Shown here: positions 12,921-20,378 of the stretch, one piece after another | How the letters are laid out: every line of letters starts with the position of its first letter | Numbering within the stretch: the stretch's first letter is position 1 | Assembly: GCA_012798185.1 (NCBI GenBank) | Contig: JAAZNS010000196.1 | Location: 1-20,378 of the forward strand | DNA length: 20,378 nucleotides | Source: Chloroflexota bacterium | GTDB taxonomy: Bacteria; Chloroflexota; Anaerolineae; Anaerolineales; UBA4823 | Direction: 5' to 3' | Translations under genes and position numbers: made by a program | The notes under the pieces: generated by a model | The model's input: the letters and a program-made list of their open reading frames with translations, nothing else | Database searches by the model: none | Told to the model about the DNA's origin: nothing

Positions 12921-13667
12921 TTGTCTAATATTTTTCTTTCAATTATCATTCCGGCATATAACGAAGCCAATCGCCTGCCAAAAACCTTGGATAACCTTTT
13001 TACATTCTTATGCCGCCAGCCGTACAGTTATGAAGTTGTGATTGTTGAAAATGGCAGTCAAGACAACACCTATGAAATAGCAATGGCATTCACCGAAAAA
13101 TATCCCCAGCTGCGATTGCTCCGTGAAAGAGAAAAGGGTAAAGGCAGGGCAGTTCAAACCGGTATGCTTGCCGCTCAGGGAGAATACCGGTTCATGTGTG
13201 ACGTGGATTTCTCCATGCCGGTGGAAGAAATCAACCGCTTTCTCCCGCCGCTTTTAATCGATTGCGATGTGGCGATTGCTTCGCGGGAGGCACCAGGCGC
13301 TAAACGGTTTAATGAACCGGCTTTCCGCCATATCGTCGGGCGTTTTTATAATGGGTTAATCCGCCTGACGGCTTTACCGGGATTGCATGATACCCAATGC
13401 GGATTTAAATGCTTCCGGGGTAATGTGGCGCAAGAATTATTCAGCTGCCAAACTATCTCGGGCTGGTCATTCGACGTGGAAGTATTATTCATTGCCCGCC
13501 TGCGTGAGTACCGCATCGTGGAAGTACCCATCCCCTGGTACTTCAATTCCGAAAGCAAGATCAATGTCTGGCGTGATTCGCTGCGCATGGCTGTTGATTT
13601 GATAACGATCAGGCGAAACCAGCTTTTAGGGAAATACGAACGGGTAAATGTCGCACAAATTCAATAA
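12921..13667 (+). CDS. GT2 glycosyltransferase (ALG5/DPM1-like)
   Basis: A 248-residue GT-A glycosyltransferase of family 2 in the polyprenyl-phosphate sugar synthase branch. Landmarks are SIIIPAYNE (7-15), VVIVENGSQDNT (39-50, donor binding), EKGKGRAVQTGM (71-82) and the metal-binding CDVDFSMP with D94 and D96. HDTQCGFKCF (about 156-165) and SFDVEVLFIAR are the ALG5-type acceptor-side blocks. It would move a sugar from a nucleotide donor to a lipid phosphate at the cytoplasmic face; no membrane helix is seen. The start is TTG, 24 bases after the NERD-like gene, with AAGG upstream. Its end overlaps rnhB by 20 bases. Sugar and acceptor are unknown. Confidence 0.88.
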   Translation: MSNIFLSIIIPAYNEANRLPKTLDNLFTFLCRQPYSYEVVIVENGSQDNTYEIAMAFTEKYPQLRLLREREKGKGRAVQTGMLAAQGEYRFMCDVDFSMPVEEINRFLPPLLIDCDVAIASREAPGAKRFNEPAFRHIVGRFYNGLIRLTALPGLHDTQCGFKCFRGNVAQELFSCQTISGWSFDVEVLFIARLREYRIVEVPIPWYFNSESKINVWRDSLRMAVDLITIRRNQLLGKYERVNVAQIQ

Positions 13668-14319
13668 GGAATTATTACCTCCCGCTCCCGACCTGAGTTT
13701 CGAATCAGTTCTATGGGAGCAAGATTTGCATTATATTGCCGGCATTGACGAGGCAGGCAGAGGCGCTTTAGCGGGGGATGTTGCAGCAGCAGCAGTAATA
13801 TTTTCCAGAGAATCCAATCTTGAGCACATTTTAGCAGGCGTGCGTGATTCTAAACAAATGTCCCCGGCACAAAGAGAGTATTGGTCGCAGGAGATCAAAA
13901 TAACAGCGCTCGCTTGGGCAGTCGGATTTGCCAGCAACCTCGAAATCGATTCCCTGGGTATTGCGCCTGCCACCCGCCTAGCAATTCACCGCGCCCTGGA
14001 ATCACTGCCCATAAAACCCGAACATCTGCTGGTCGATTATATTAAACTCCCCGATTGCACCATCCCCCAAACTCCTCTGGTGAAAGGGGATGCCCGCAGT
14101 TTAAGCATCGCTGCAGCTTCTGTAATAGCAAAAACCGCCCGTGATGAATTGATGCGCCATTACGAAAGAAGCTTTCCAGGTTACGGTTTTGCCAAACATA
14201 AAGGGTACGGCACTGCCAGCCATCGTATTGCCCTGCAGCAGCTGGGTGCTAGTCCCCTGCATCGCTGCAGCTTTGCCCCTCTTAAGCAAATGAAAATCCC
14301 AGGAGAAAATCATGAGTGA
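13648..14319 (+). CDS. rnhB: Ribonuclease HII
   Basis: A 223-residue RNase HII, which nicks DNA at embedded ribonucleotides and degrades RNA-DNA hybrids. The N-terminal signature is GIDEAGRG with catalytic D34 and E35. The third carboxylate is D130 (LLVDYIKL) and the fourth D148 in GDARSLSIAAASVIAK; the C-terminal block GYGFAKHKGYGT is also typical. Length and domain are normal. The ATG lies inside the end of the glycosyltransferase gene (20-base overlap in another frame) and its own end overlaps the S9 peptidase start by 8 bases, so the three are translated as a chain. The overlaps have no bearing on function and are probably an economy of packing. Confidence 0.97.
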   Translation: MSHKFNKELLPPAPDLSFESVLWEQDLHYIAGIDEAGRGALAGDVAAAAVIFSRESNLEHILAGVRDSKQMSPAQREYWSQEIKITALAWAVGFASNLEIDSLGIAPATRLAIHRALESLPIKPEHLLVDYIKLPDCTIPQTPLVKGDARSLSIAAASVIAKTARDELMRHYERSFPGYGFAKHKGYGTASHRIALQQLGASPLHRCSFAPLKQMKIPGENHE

Positions 14320-16222
14320 AGAAAAAATTCGCTGTCAATTTGGTTTATGGGACAGCCCCATATCTCCCGCAAGAATGACTCAAAGCACTTCATTCTCCAG
14401 TGTTGCCTGGGACCAAAGCGGTGCCCTGATCTGGCTGGAGAGCCGCGCCAACCGTGGGGTAATCGTTGTTCAGGCAGCCAACGGTGAAGCGCCGCGCGAG
14501 CTCACTAGCGAGCACTCGATCCGGGCAAAAGTAGGATATGGCGGCGGAGATTTCACAGCAGGCGCAGGCTGGGTGTATTATGTGGCAGCCGAAAACGGCA
14601 GGATCTACCGCCAGGCGCTACAGGCAGGTCTGCCCCAGCCGGTTACCCCGGCGTTTGGTCAGGTTGCCTCACCTGCCCTCTCACCCGATGGACGCTGGCT
14701 GGTTTATGTACACAGCTACGAAGATCAAGACTGCCTGGCAATTGTAGACTGCGAAGGAAATTACTGGCCTGCAAAACTTGCCAGCGGCGCGGATTTTTAT
14801 ATGCAGCCTGCCTGGAGACCGAACTCCCAATTCCTGGCATGGGTGGAATGGAACCATCCCAACATGCCCTGGGATGGTAGTTTTCTAAAGCTGGCAAAAC
14901 TGGATATCCCCAATACAAGTCAAAAGCGTCTGCCGGTGGTTTCCGAAATCACCACCATTGCTGGCGATGAACAAACTGCCATTTTCCAGCCCGAATTTTC
15001 ACCAGATGGACGCCATCTGGCATACTGTTCCGATGTATCCGGATGGTGGCAGATATATCTATACCATTTAGAAACCGGCGCAATCCGTCAATTGACTCAC
15101 ACCCTTGCCGAGCACGCCGAACCCGCCTGGGTGCAGGGGCTGCGAACTCATACTTTTAGCGCCGATGGCAAAAACTTGTACTTTGTGCGCAGCAGCCAGG
15201 GAATTCAAACCTTATGGTGTGCGGATATCGAAACCGGTGAAGAGACCCGTCTGCCATTAGACTCGGCTTATACCAATCTAGAATACATCGCCTGCGGAGG
15301 GAAAGGTGATAATGAACGCCTTGCCTTCGCTGCCTCCGGCAGTGGCAAGCCGCCTCGGATTATCGCCTATAATCCTGCTAAAGGGGTAAAAATTTGGCGG
15401 CGGGCAACCAGCGAAGAATTACCAGAAGAGAATTATTCTAAACCGCAAGCCATAACCTGGCAAAATATTGATGGCAGTGAAGTTTATGGCTTATATTACC
15501 CGCCGCATAATCCGCGTTTCGAAGGCAAAGGCAAACCGCCCCTCATGGTTTATATCCACGGCGGACCTACCAGCATGGCGCAAATGGAATTTGCTTTACG
15601 CAATCAGTTTTTCACCAGCCGCGGCTACGCAGTCTTGGAAGTCAACCACCGCGGCAGCAGCGGGTATGGCAGGGAATATCGCAATAAATTACGCGGGTAT
15701 TGGGGAATATACGACGTACAGGATGCGGTAAGCGGAGCACGCCGCCTTGCCGAAACCGGCACAGTCGATGGCAGCCGCATGGTGATCATTGGCGGGAGTG
15801 CTGGCGGCTATACCGTACTGCAAGCCCTGGTGGATTTCCCCGGCTTTTTCAAAGCCGGGATTTGCCTGTACGGCATCTCCAACCAGTTCACCGCTGCGGT
15901 TGAAACGCACAAATTCGAAGTGCATTACTCCGATTCACTGCTGGGAACACTGCCCGAAGCTGCTGAAGTTTACCGGCAGCGCTCTCCACTCTTTTTTGCC
16001 GAAAAGATCCAAGACCCTATTGCGCTTTTCCAGGGCGAAGACGACCAGGTGGTGCGGCGCAACCAATCGGATGAAATTGTTGCCGTATTGCAAAGACGCG
16101 GCGTGCCACATATTTACCACGTTTATCCCGGCGAAGGGCATGGTTTTCGCAAGAGCGAAACCATCGAACATTACTACCAAGCGGTGGAGAAATTTCTCAG
16201 GGAATTTGTTTTATTTGCTTGA
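14312..16222 (+). CDS. S9 family prolyl oligopeptidase-like serine peptidase
   Basis: A 636-residue serine peptidase of the prolyl oligopeptidase/acylaminoacyl peptidase group (S9C-like). The N-terminal two thirds form a beta-propeller with TolB-like PD40 repeats (SPDGRWLVYV near 127, SPDGRHLAYCSD near 230). The C-terminal alpha/beta hydrolase domain has HGGPT (oxyanion region), the nucleophile S496 in GGSAGG, the acid in GEDDQVV (D577/D578) and H610 in GEGHGF. There is no signal peptide, so it is cytosolic and probably digests short or N-acylated peptides. The start follows GGAGAA at 14300-14305 and overlaps rnhB by 8 bases. Its last 26 bases overlap the convergent endonuclease III gene. Confidence 0.94.
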   Translation: MSEEKIRCQFGLWDSPISPARMTQSTSFSSVAWDQSGALIWLESRANRGVIVVQAANGEAPRELTSEHSIRAKVGYGGGDFTAGAGWVYYVAAENGRIYRQALQAGLPQPVTPAFGQVASPALSPDGRWLVYVHSYEDQDCLAIVDCEGNYWPAKLASGADFYMQPAWRPNSQFLAWVEWNHPNMPWDGSFLKLAKLDIPNTSQKRLPVVSEITTIAGDEQTAIFQPEFSPDGRHLAYCSDVSGWWQIYLYHLETGAIRQLTHTLAEHAEPAWVQGLRTHTFSADGKNLYFVRSSQGIQTLWCADIETGEETRLPLDSAYTNLEYIACGGKGDNERLAFAASGSGKPPRIIAYNPAKGVKIWRRATSEELPEENYSKPQAITWQNIDGSEVYGLYYPPHNPRFEGKGKPPLMVYIHGGPTSMAQMEFALRNQFFTSRGYAVLEVNHRGSSGYGREYRNKLRGYWGIYDVQDAVSGARRLAETGTVDGSRMVIIGGSAGGYTVLQALVDFPGFFKAGICLYGISNQFTAAVETHKFEVHYSDSLLGTLPEAAEVYRQRSPLFFAEKIQDPIALFQGEDDQVVRRNQSDEIVAVLQRRGVPHIYHVYPGEGHGFRKSETIEHYYQAVEKFLREFVLFA

Positions 16223-16886
16223 AGTAATCGCAAACATCGGTCAGGGGGCAGCATTCACATAAGGGGCGGCGTGCCTGGCAAATTTCCCGCCCCAAGCGGA
16301 TCAGATTCAAGTGCGCTGCATAATAATTTTCCGAAGGGAACAGTTGCGCCAGATGCGCATGGGCGCTTTCGGCATTCATTTTGGCAGGGCGTAAACCGAT
16401 GCGCCCGCTCACCCGCTGGATATGCGTATCCACCGGGAACGCAGGCTTGCCCAGAGCAAACTGCAATACAATGGCTGCGGTTTTCGGTCCCACCCCCTTG
16501 AATTGCAGCAGCCAGCGCCTGCCTTCTTCCGCTGGCAATTCTTTTAGAAATTCCAGGCTCAGCTCACCGCGCAGACGGGTAATGTCCTGCAAAACCTTCT
16601 GGATGCGCGGTCCTTTTTGGTTCGCCAGCCCCGCTGGGCGGATGGCTTCGATTACGCTCTTGGGATTGGCATCGCGCACGGCTTCCCAAGTGGGAAAGCG
16701 CTTTTTCAATTCACTGAAGGCTCGGTCGCGGTTGGCATCGTTGGTGTTTTGGGAAAGGATGGTGGATACCAGCTCATCCAAAGCAGGCAGAGGATTGCGC
16801 CACTGTGGATTCCCAAAGTGATCGATTAACTTTCGATGTACCAGGAAAGCGCGTTCAGAAAGCGATGCATTTGCACCAGGATTCAT
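16197..16886 (-). CDS. nth: Endonuclease III-like DNA glycosylase/AP lyase with 4Fe-4S cluster
   Basis: A 229-residue HhH-GPD protein for base excision repair of oxidised pyrimidines or related lesions. The helix-hairpin-helix FKGVGPKTAAIVLQ holds the Lys expected to form the Schiff base, and PVDTHIQRVSGR holds the catalytic Asp. The C-terminus has the full C-x6-C-x2-C-x5-C iron-sulfur loop (CQARRPLC, then CC, then C). The early SQNTND motif also fits. I chose the ATG at 16886; a TTG at 16913, 3 bases after the asparaginase stop, would add nine residues (LICNFTYP) and is possible through coupled translation. The endonuclease III family is certain; a mismatch-type variant such as an HhH-GPD relative specialised for uracil or thymine cannot be ruled out. 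Convergent overlap with the S9 gene. Confidence 0.9.
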   Translation of the reverse strand: MNPGANASLSERAFLVHRKLIDHFGNPQWRNPLPALDELVSTILSQNTNDANRDRAFSELKKRFPTWEAVRDANPKSVIEAIRPAGLANQKGPRIQKVLQDITRLRGELSLEFLKELPAEEGRRWLLQFKGVGPKTAAIVLQFALGKPAFPVDTHIQRVSGRIGLRPAKMNAESAHAHLAQLFPSENYYAAHLNLIRLGREICQARRPLCECCPLTDVCDYFKQIKQIP

Positions 16887-16916
16887 GGGATATGTAAAAT
16901 TACAAATCAACAAGCT

Positions 16917-18017
16917 TTACGATTTTTGTTTCTGTAAAGTGAAGCAGGGGCGGGCGCGACCTACTTTCAACTTGCGCCAGTTGTAAATGGGATATTCCGG
17001 TCCAAACTCTGCCAGCGATTCCATGTCTATCGAAGAAAGCACGCCAAGCTGACGCAAAATTTCCAAGCCCACTGCCCGCCGGGCTCTGCCGGTACTATCG
17101 CCATCCGAGATTTTATAAACAATCCCCACACCCGGACTGCCGGGGCGCAATACCCCCGGCATTAATCCAAATGCCTGGTAAGCCTCAGCGCCGGTTTTTG
17201 ATACCAGCCCGCCTCGAAACGCCTGCATGATCAGGGTATCGAAGCGCCCCGGACCGCCCACCATATCCGGGTGAGAGGTCATCGCCTCGACAATCAACCG
17301 GCAGGCATCAGCGCGGGCGGGTGGTGACACCTGCCCGTTTTGCGGGTCGCACAAACGGGCAAATCCCAAAGCGGCATGATATAAGGGGATGGCAAAAACG
17401 GGCGCTGAGCAGCCATCGGTGCCTAATGCAATCTCCTCTTCGGGAAAACGGCACATCGCTGCAAAGGTTGTCAGGATGGTTTTTTGGATAGGGTGTTGTA
17501 TATCGAGGTAATTTTCGAGGGGCAAATTTTCCATACGCGCAAAAGAGAGCATGCCGGTGTGCTTGCCAGAGCAATTATGGCGGTTAGCCGTTGGTTTCTC
17601 GTTCCGGATGCGCAGCGCTTCAGCTGTTGCCTGATCGAAAACCGGGTGAGTACCGCACATCAGGTCTGTTTCAGAAATGCCGGCTTTCGCTTGAATGGCT
17701 TGCACTGTGTGATAATGATCGTCGGTGCCGGAATGCGAAGCGCACAAAATCGCACATTCTTTCAGGGTAAGCTGAAAATGATCCTTCCCGCCGCGCTCGA
17801 AAAAAGGCAGGGCTTGGAAGGGTTTGGCAGAGGAGCGTAGGAAAGTCACGGTTTGAGGGTCGCCATACCAGGTAAGCAGGTTGCCTAGAGCATCTACAAC
17901 CGCTGCTGCCCCGAAATGAATCGATTCAACAGTCTCAGTTTTAGGATATGAACCATCTGCCTGAGCTGTACCCCGGGTGAGCTCCAACATGGGAAGATAC
18001 ATCTGTTCCACTTTCAT
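16917..18017 (-). CDS. L-asparaginase, Rhizobium etli-type (Asparaginase_II family)
   Basis: A 366-residue enzyme of the thermolabile, R. etli-type asparaginase family, unrelated to E. coli AnsA/AnsB, hydrolysing L-asparagine to aspartate and ammonia. The serine-lysine pair is in RSSAKP (S62 to K65 is the S-x-x-K spacing of the family). The metal-site residues are present: C149 and K152 in HNCSGKH, D201 and C203 in GTDGCSAP. Other blocks are CASHSG and MVGGPGRFDT. There is no signal peptide, so it is cytosolic. The ATG at 18017 has only a distant AAGGA; M6 is an alternative. It is followed after 3 to 30 bases by the endonuclease III gene, so they probably share a message. Confidence 0.93.
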   Translation of the reverse strand: MKVEQMYLPMLELTRGTAQADGSYPKTETVESIHFGAAAVVDALGNLLTWYGDPQTVTFLRSSAKPFQALPFFERGGKDHFQLTLKECAILCASHSGTDDHYHTVQAIQAKAGISETDLMCGTHPVFDQATAEALRIRNEKPTANRHNCSGKHTGMLSFARMENLPLENYLDIQHPIQKTILTTFAAMCRFPEEEIALGTDGCSAPVFAIPLYHAALGFARLCDPQNGQVSPPARADACRLIVEAMTSHPDMVGGPGRFDTLIMQAFRGGLVSKTGAEAYQAFGLMPGVLRPGSPGVGIVYKISDGDSTGRARRAVGLEILRQLGVLSSIDMESLAEFGPEYPIYNWRKLKVGRARPCFTLQKQKS

Positions 18018-18098
18018 TAATCTATTCTGGTTCCTTCTAATCGTCTGGTTGATTGATCACTGTTTTCACGACTGATTCTTTTTTTTATATGGTCGTAT

Positions 18099-18986
18099 TT
18101 ATAAATGCATAAAATCACCGCTGCTCTCTATACCATCTTCTTCCTGTTGGCTCATTGGGCGGTAATGCCGGACGTAATATTGGTAGAGTCCCATCCGTAA
18201 ACGTTGGGCGAATTGCTCGGTTTTTTCAGCAGCAAATCCGCTATCTGCCAGGATATTGTTAATCAATGACTCCGTATTTTCAGGCGGAGCATTACGCTTG
18301 GCAAGTCTTTCCAGCCCCTTTAATATGGATTTTAATGACTTATGCTGGGCACGTACTACTTCATTGGGCACCAGCCCGCCTCTGCCGCTGACGATCAGAT
18401 AATTACTATATTTTGTGGTTAGGTCATTCAGGTTCTCGATCCAGGGGGGCAGATCAGCATTAGCAAGAAACGGCGGCTGGTTGAGCACAACGGCATCGCC
18501 GATAAACACAATTTGTTCATCAGGAATAATCACCCACGAAGCACCAAACGAAGGTCCCGGATGGTGCTCTACCACCACCTTTGGACCGCCCCAATGCAAT
18601 TCAAGACGATCGGTGAAAGTAATATCCGGAGTTGCCCAACGTGTACCGATGGCATCCAGATAGGTTTCCCATTCTGCGCCGCTTTCAAAACCCTGCCCTT
18701 TGAACACATTGGGGCGGTTGCGAAAGATCTGGGCGGCTTTCTGATGAGCAATAATCGTACATTCCATCGTGCGGGCACCCAGGGTGCGATCGATGTGCGC
18801 ATCCAGGGAAATAAGCACCCGGTTTGAGCCGCCGCGTTGGTTGATCAACGATGAGCGCCAGGAACGGGCATCCTCTGGTCTCAGCGGCGAGTCGATCAAT
18901 ATCGTACCAAAAGGCAGCACCAATGCTCCCAGGGTTACTCCGAGATATCCATCTTCGTAGTATATTCCTTGTTTGATTTGCTGCAT
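18099..18986 (-). CDS. MBL-fold metallohydrolase-like protein with altered metal motif
   Basis: A 295-residue metallo-beta-lactamase-fold protein. The first strands are clear (GYLGVTLGALVLPFGTILIDSPL, 13-35). The H-x-H-x-D-H motif reads D62-A-H64-I-D66-R67: Asp in the first place is common in a subfamily with T-D-x-H-x-D-H, but Arg in place of the last His is unusual. H142 (in HHPGPSFG) and D164 (FIGDAVV) are present. A C-terminal helical extension (about 200-295) is charged. There is no signal peptide. Hydrolase activity is therefore uncertain, with metal site 2 the more affected. The ATG has AAAGGAG 4 bases upstream. It lies 27 bases after the histidine kinase and is probably in its operon. 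Confidence 0.82.
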   Translation of the reverse strand: MQQIKQGIYYEDGYLGVTLGALVLPFGTILIDSPLRPEDARSWRSSLINQRGGSNRVLISLDAHIDRTLGARTMECTIIAHQKAAQIFRNRPNVFKGQGFESGAEWETYLDAIGTRWATPDITFTDRLELHWGGPKVVVEHHPGPSFGASWVIIPDEQIVFIGDAVVLNQPPFLANADLPPWIENLNDLTTKYSNYLIVSGRGGLVPNEVVRAQHKSLKSILKGLERLAKRNAPPENTESLINNILADSGFAAEKTEQFAQRLRMGLYQYYVRHYRPMSQQEEDGIESSGDFMHL

Positions 18987-19013
18987 GATTCTCCTTTAGA
19001 ACATGCCGGTGAA

Positions 19014-20378
19014 TCAGATATTTTGAGCGACAGATTCAACCGGCAAGGTAAATTTAAAACAAGAGCCGCTGCCCGGGCTGCTTTCCACCCAAATACGCCC
19101 CCTGTTTGCCTCGACTGCCAGACGGCAATATGCCAATCCTAATCCAAATCCACGCGGGCCATCCTGTGAATGCAGCCGGGTGAATTTATCAAAAACGCGG
19201 CTTTGATCAGCCTCCGGAATTCCCGGTCCATTATCCTGCACCCATATCGCAACCTGCTTACCATCGAATTCCGAACCTAAAATTATCCTGCTTTCAGTTG
19301 GGGAATATTTTATCGCATTCTCTAATAAGTTGATCACCACCCTTTTGATCATTTCAGCATCCACCCAAACCTGGGGCAAATCCGGCGAAACTTGAATATT
19401 GATTTCCTGTTTTTTGGTCTGCGCGGTCGGTAAAACAGCATCGACCGCTTCCATTACCATCGCCAGAGGTGGTGCAGGTTGAAAATTACCAACGCTGTGA
19501 CCTGCTTCCAGCCGGCGCATATCCAGCAGCGAATTGGTGAGCCTCTGGATTCTTTCGGTTGAACGAATGGCGATGTTAAGCAAAGATTTTAACGCCGGAT
19601 CATCGTTTAGAGGAATCATGGTTTCCAGCACATCCAAGCTGGAGACAACATTTGCTAGAGGCGAACGCAGGTCATGGTAAATCATGGATATCAGATCGTT
19701 ACGTAAACTTTCAATATATTTGCGTTCGGTAAGGTCATGCAGAATCCATTGCAGGTGGGGAACACTCTCGATCTGCACTTCCCGCACATAAACATGAACA
19801 GGAATGACATTACCCGTTCGGGTAACAAGATTAGCTTCATATGAAATTGTATCACCCGAGGCAAGCTCCGAAAAAGAATTGCCAACTATGCTGTAATCCA
19901 CCACTTGAAGATCTTCGATATGCAAATTATGCAATGTCTCGTTATCGCTGCCAGAAAGAATTTCTGCCTGCCGGTTGGCTTCCAGAATGGTGCCCTGCCA
20001 ATCGGTGATCAAGATGGGATCGATGCTGTCTTCGAAAAGCTCTCGGTAGCGCTGGTGGGCAGCTTGATGGCTCTCGAAGAGCTGAGCGTGGCGGATGGCT
20101 GTGCCAGCCAGACCGCCGATGCCGGTGAGCACCAGCAAGGCATCTGGTGCAAACACCCCCTCCAGCGGATTGAGCGCCTCGAGAATACCGATCACTTCAC
20201 CGCGCCAACGGATGGGAGCGCAGGCAATCGCCCGGGTCTTAAACCCGGTTTGTTTATCCACCCCCGGGTAAAATCGCTCATCGGCACTAACATCCGGGAC
20301 GATCACGCCTTCACCATGCAATGCAACCCAGCCGGCAATCCCCTGCCCCAGCTTCAAGCGTACCCCGACCACATTTTG
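19014..20378 (-). CDS. GAF-PAS sensor histidine kinase (partial, N-terminus beyond the right edge)
   Basis: The last 455 codons of a sensor kinase; the frame stays open to the window edge and GAF domain sequence begins mid-domain, so the start lies outside. In order: a GAF domain (about 1-100, GIAGWVALHGEGVIVPD and IGILEALNPLEGVF), a PAS domain (about 108-220, ELFEDSIDPILITDWQGTILEANRQA), a HisKA dimerisation helix with the phosphorylated His in YHDLRSP (about residue 235), and an ATPase domain with N box (NLLENAIKYSP), G1 (DNGPGIP), F box and G2 (GFGLGLAYC). No membrane helix is in the visible part. No response regulator lies in the window, so the partner is elsewhere. The signal is unknown. 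It is followed after 27 bases by the MBL gene. Confidence 0.95.
   Translation of the reverse strand, partial: QNVVGVRLKLGQGIAGWVALHGEGVIVPDVSADERFYPGVDKQTGFKTRAIACAPIRWRGEVIGILEALNPLEGVFAPDALLVLTGIGGLAGTAIRHAQLFESHQAAHQRYRELFEDSIDPILITDWQGTILEANRQAEILSGSDNETLHNLHIEDLQVVDYSIVGNSFSELASGDTISYEANLVTRTGNVIPVHVYVREVQIESVPHLQWILHDLTERKYIESLRNDLISMIYHDLRSPLANVVSSLDVLETMIPLNDDPALKSLLNIAIRSTERIQRLTNSLLDMRRLEAGHSVGNFQPAPPLAMVMEAVDAVLPTAQTKKQEINIQVSPDLPQVWVDAEMIKRVVINLLENAIKYSPTESRIILGSEFDGKQVAIWVQDNGPGIPEADQSRVFDKFTRLHSQDGPRGFGLGLAYCRLAVEANRGRIWVESSPGSGSCFKFTLPVESVAQNI

Noticed and set aside
1..20378. CRISPR array, tRNA, rRNA, prophage or defence island
   Set aside because: No regularly spaced long repeats, no tRNA-like fold with conserved TTC loop in the gaps, and no phage, integrase or restriction genes seen.

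Overview
The window is a stretch of bacterial chromosome. It most resembles an anaerobic Chloroflexota of the Anaerolineae type. That is an inference from the gene repertoire (zinc-dependent phospholipase C family, NERD-like tail-anchored protein, DUF333 lipoprotein, HEAT-repeat proteins, ALG5-like glycosyltransferase, thermolabile-type asparaginase), the roughly even base composition and the frequent GTG/TTG starts. No marker here proves the phylum. There is no rRNA, tRNA, CRISPR array, insertion sequence or phage gene. One RNA gene is certain: a class A RNase P RNA.

Layout. 1-3812 reads leftward: an in-frame 28-codon ORF, a cytosolic diguanylate cyclase, trmD abutting it, an MFS transporter, and a YjbQ/UPF0047 gene cut by the left edge. 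rnpB follows at about 3813-4208, also leftward, with its own near-consensus promoter. A rightward EamA (DMT) exporter lies at 4430-5332. Next comes a 308-base gap with a long hairpin and a 23-codon ORF behind a strong ribosome binding site. A divergent pair follows: DUF2917 leftward and a MocR-type regulator rightward. A small A+T-rich PIN toxin / Phd-YefM antitoxin module sits at 7578-8264.

From 8371 to 16222 everything reads rightward: HEAT protein, DUF333 lipoprotein, second HEAT protein coupled to a YgjP-type metallopeptidase, zinc phospholipase C-like protein, NERD-like membrane-anchored protein, GT2 glycosyltransferase, RNase HII and an S9 peptidase. The last three overlap end to start. 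Convergent with them, 16197-20378 reads leftward: a sensor histidine kinase cut by the right edge, an MBL-fold protein with an altered metal motif, an asparaginase, and an endonuclease III homologue that overlaps the S9 tail by 26 bases.

Most genes are housekeeping or ordinary accessory functions. The least explained parts are the 5458-5598 hairpin plus short ORF, degenerate 7-base periodic repeats in intergenic DNA, starts lying exactly where transcription should begin (possible leaderless messages), the toxin-first TA module with a dyad operator, and the MBL and NERD-like proteins with altered signature residues. I did not find a clear-cut new defence or mobile system.
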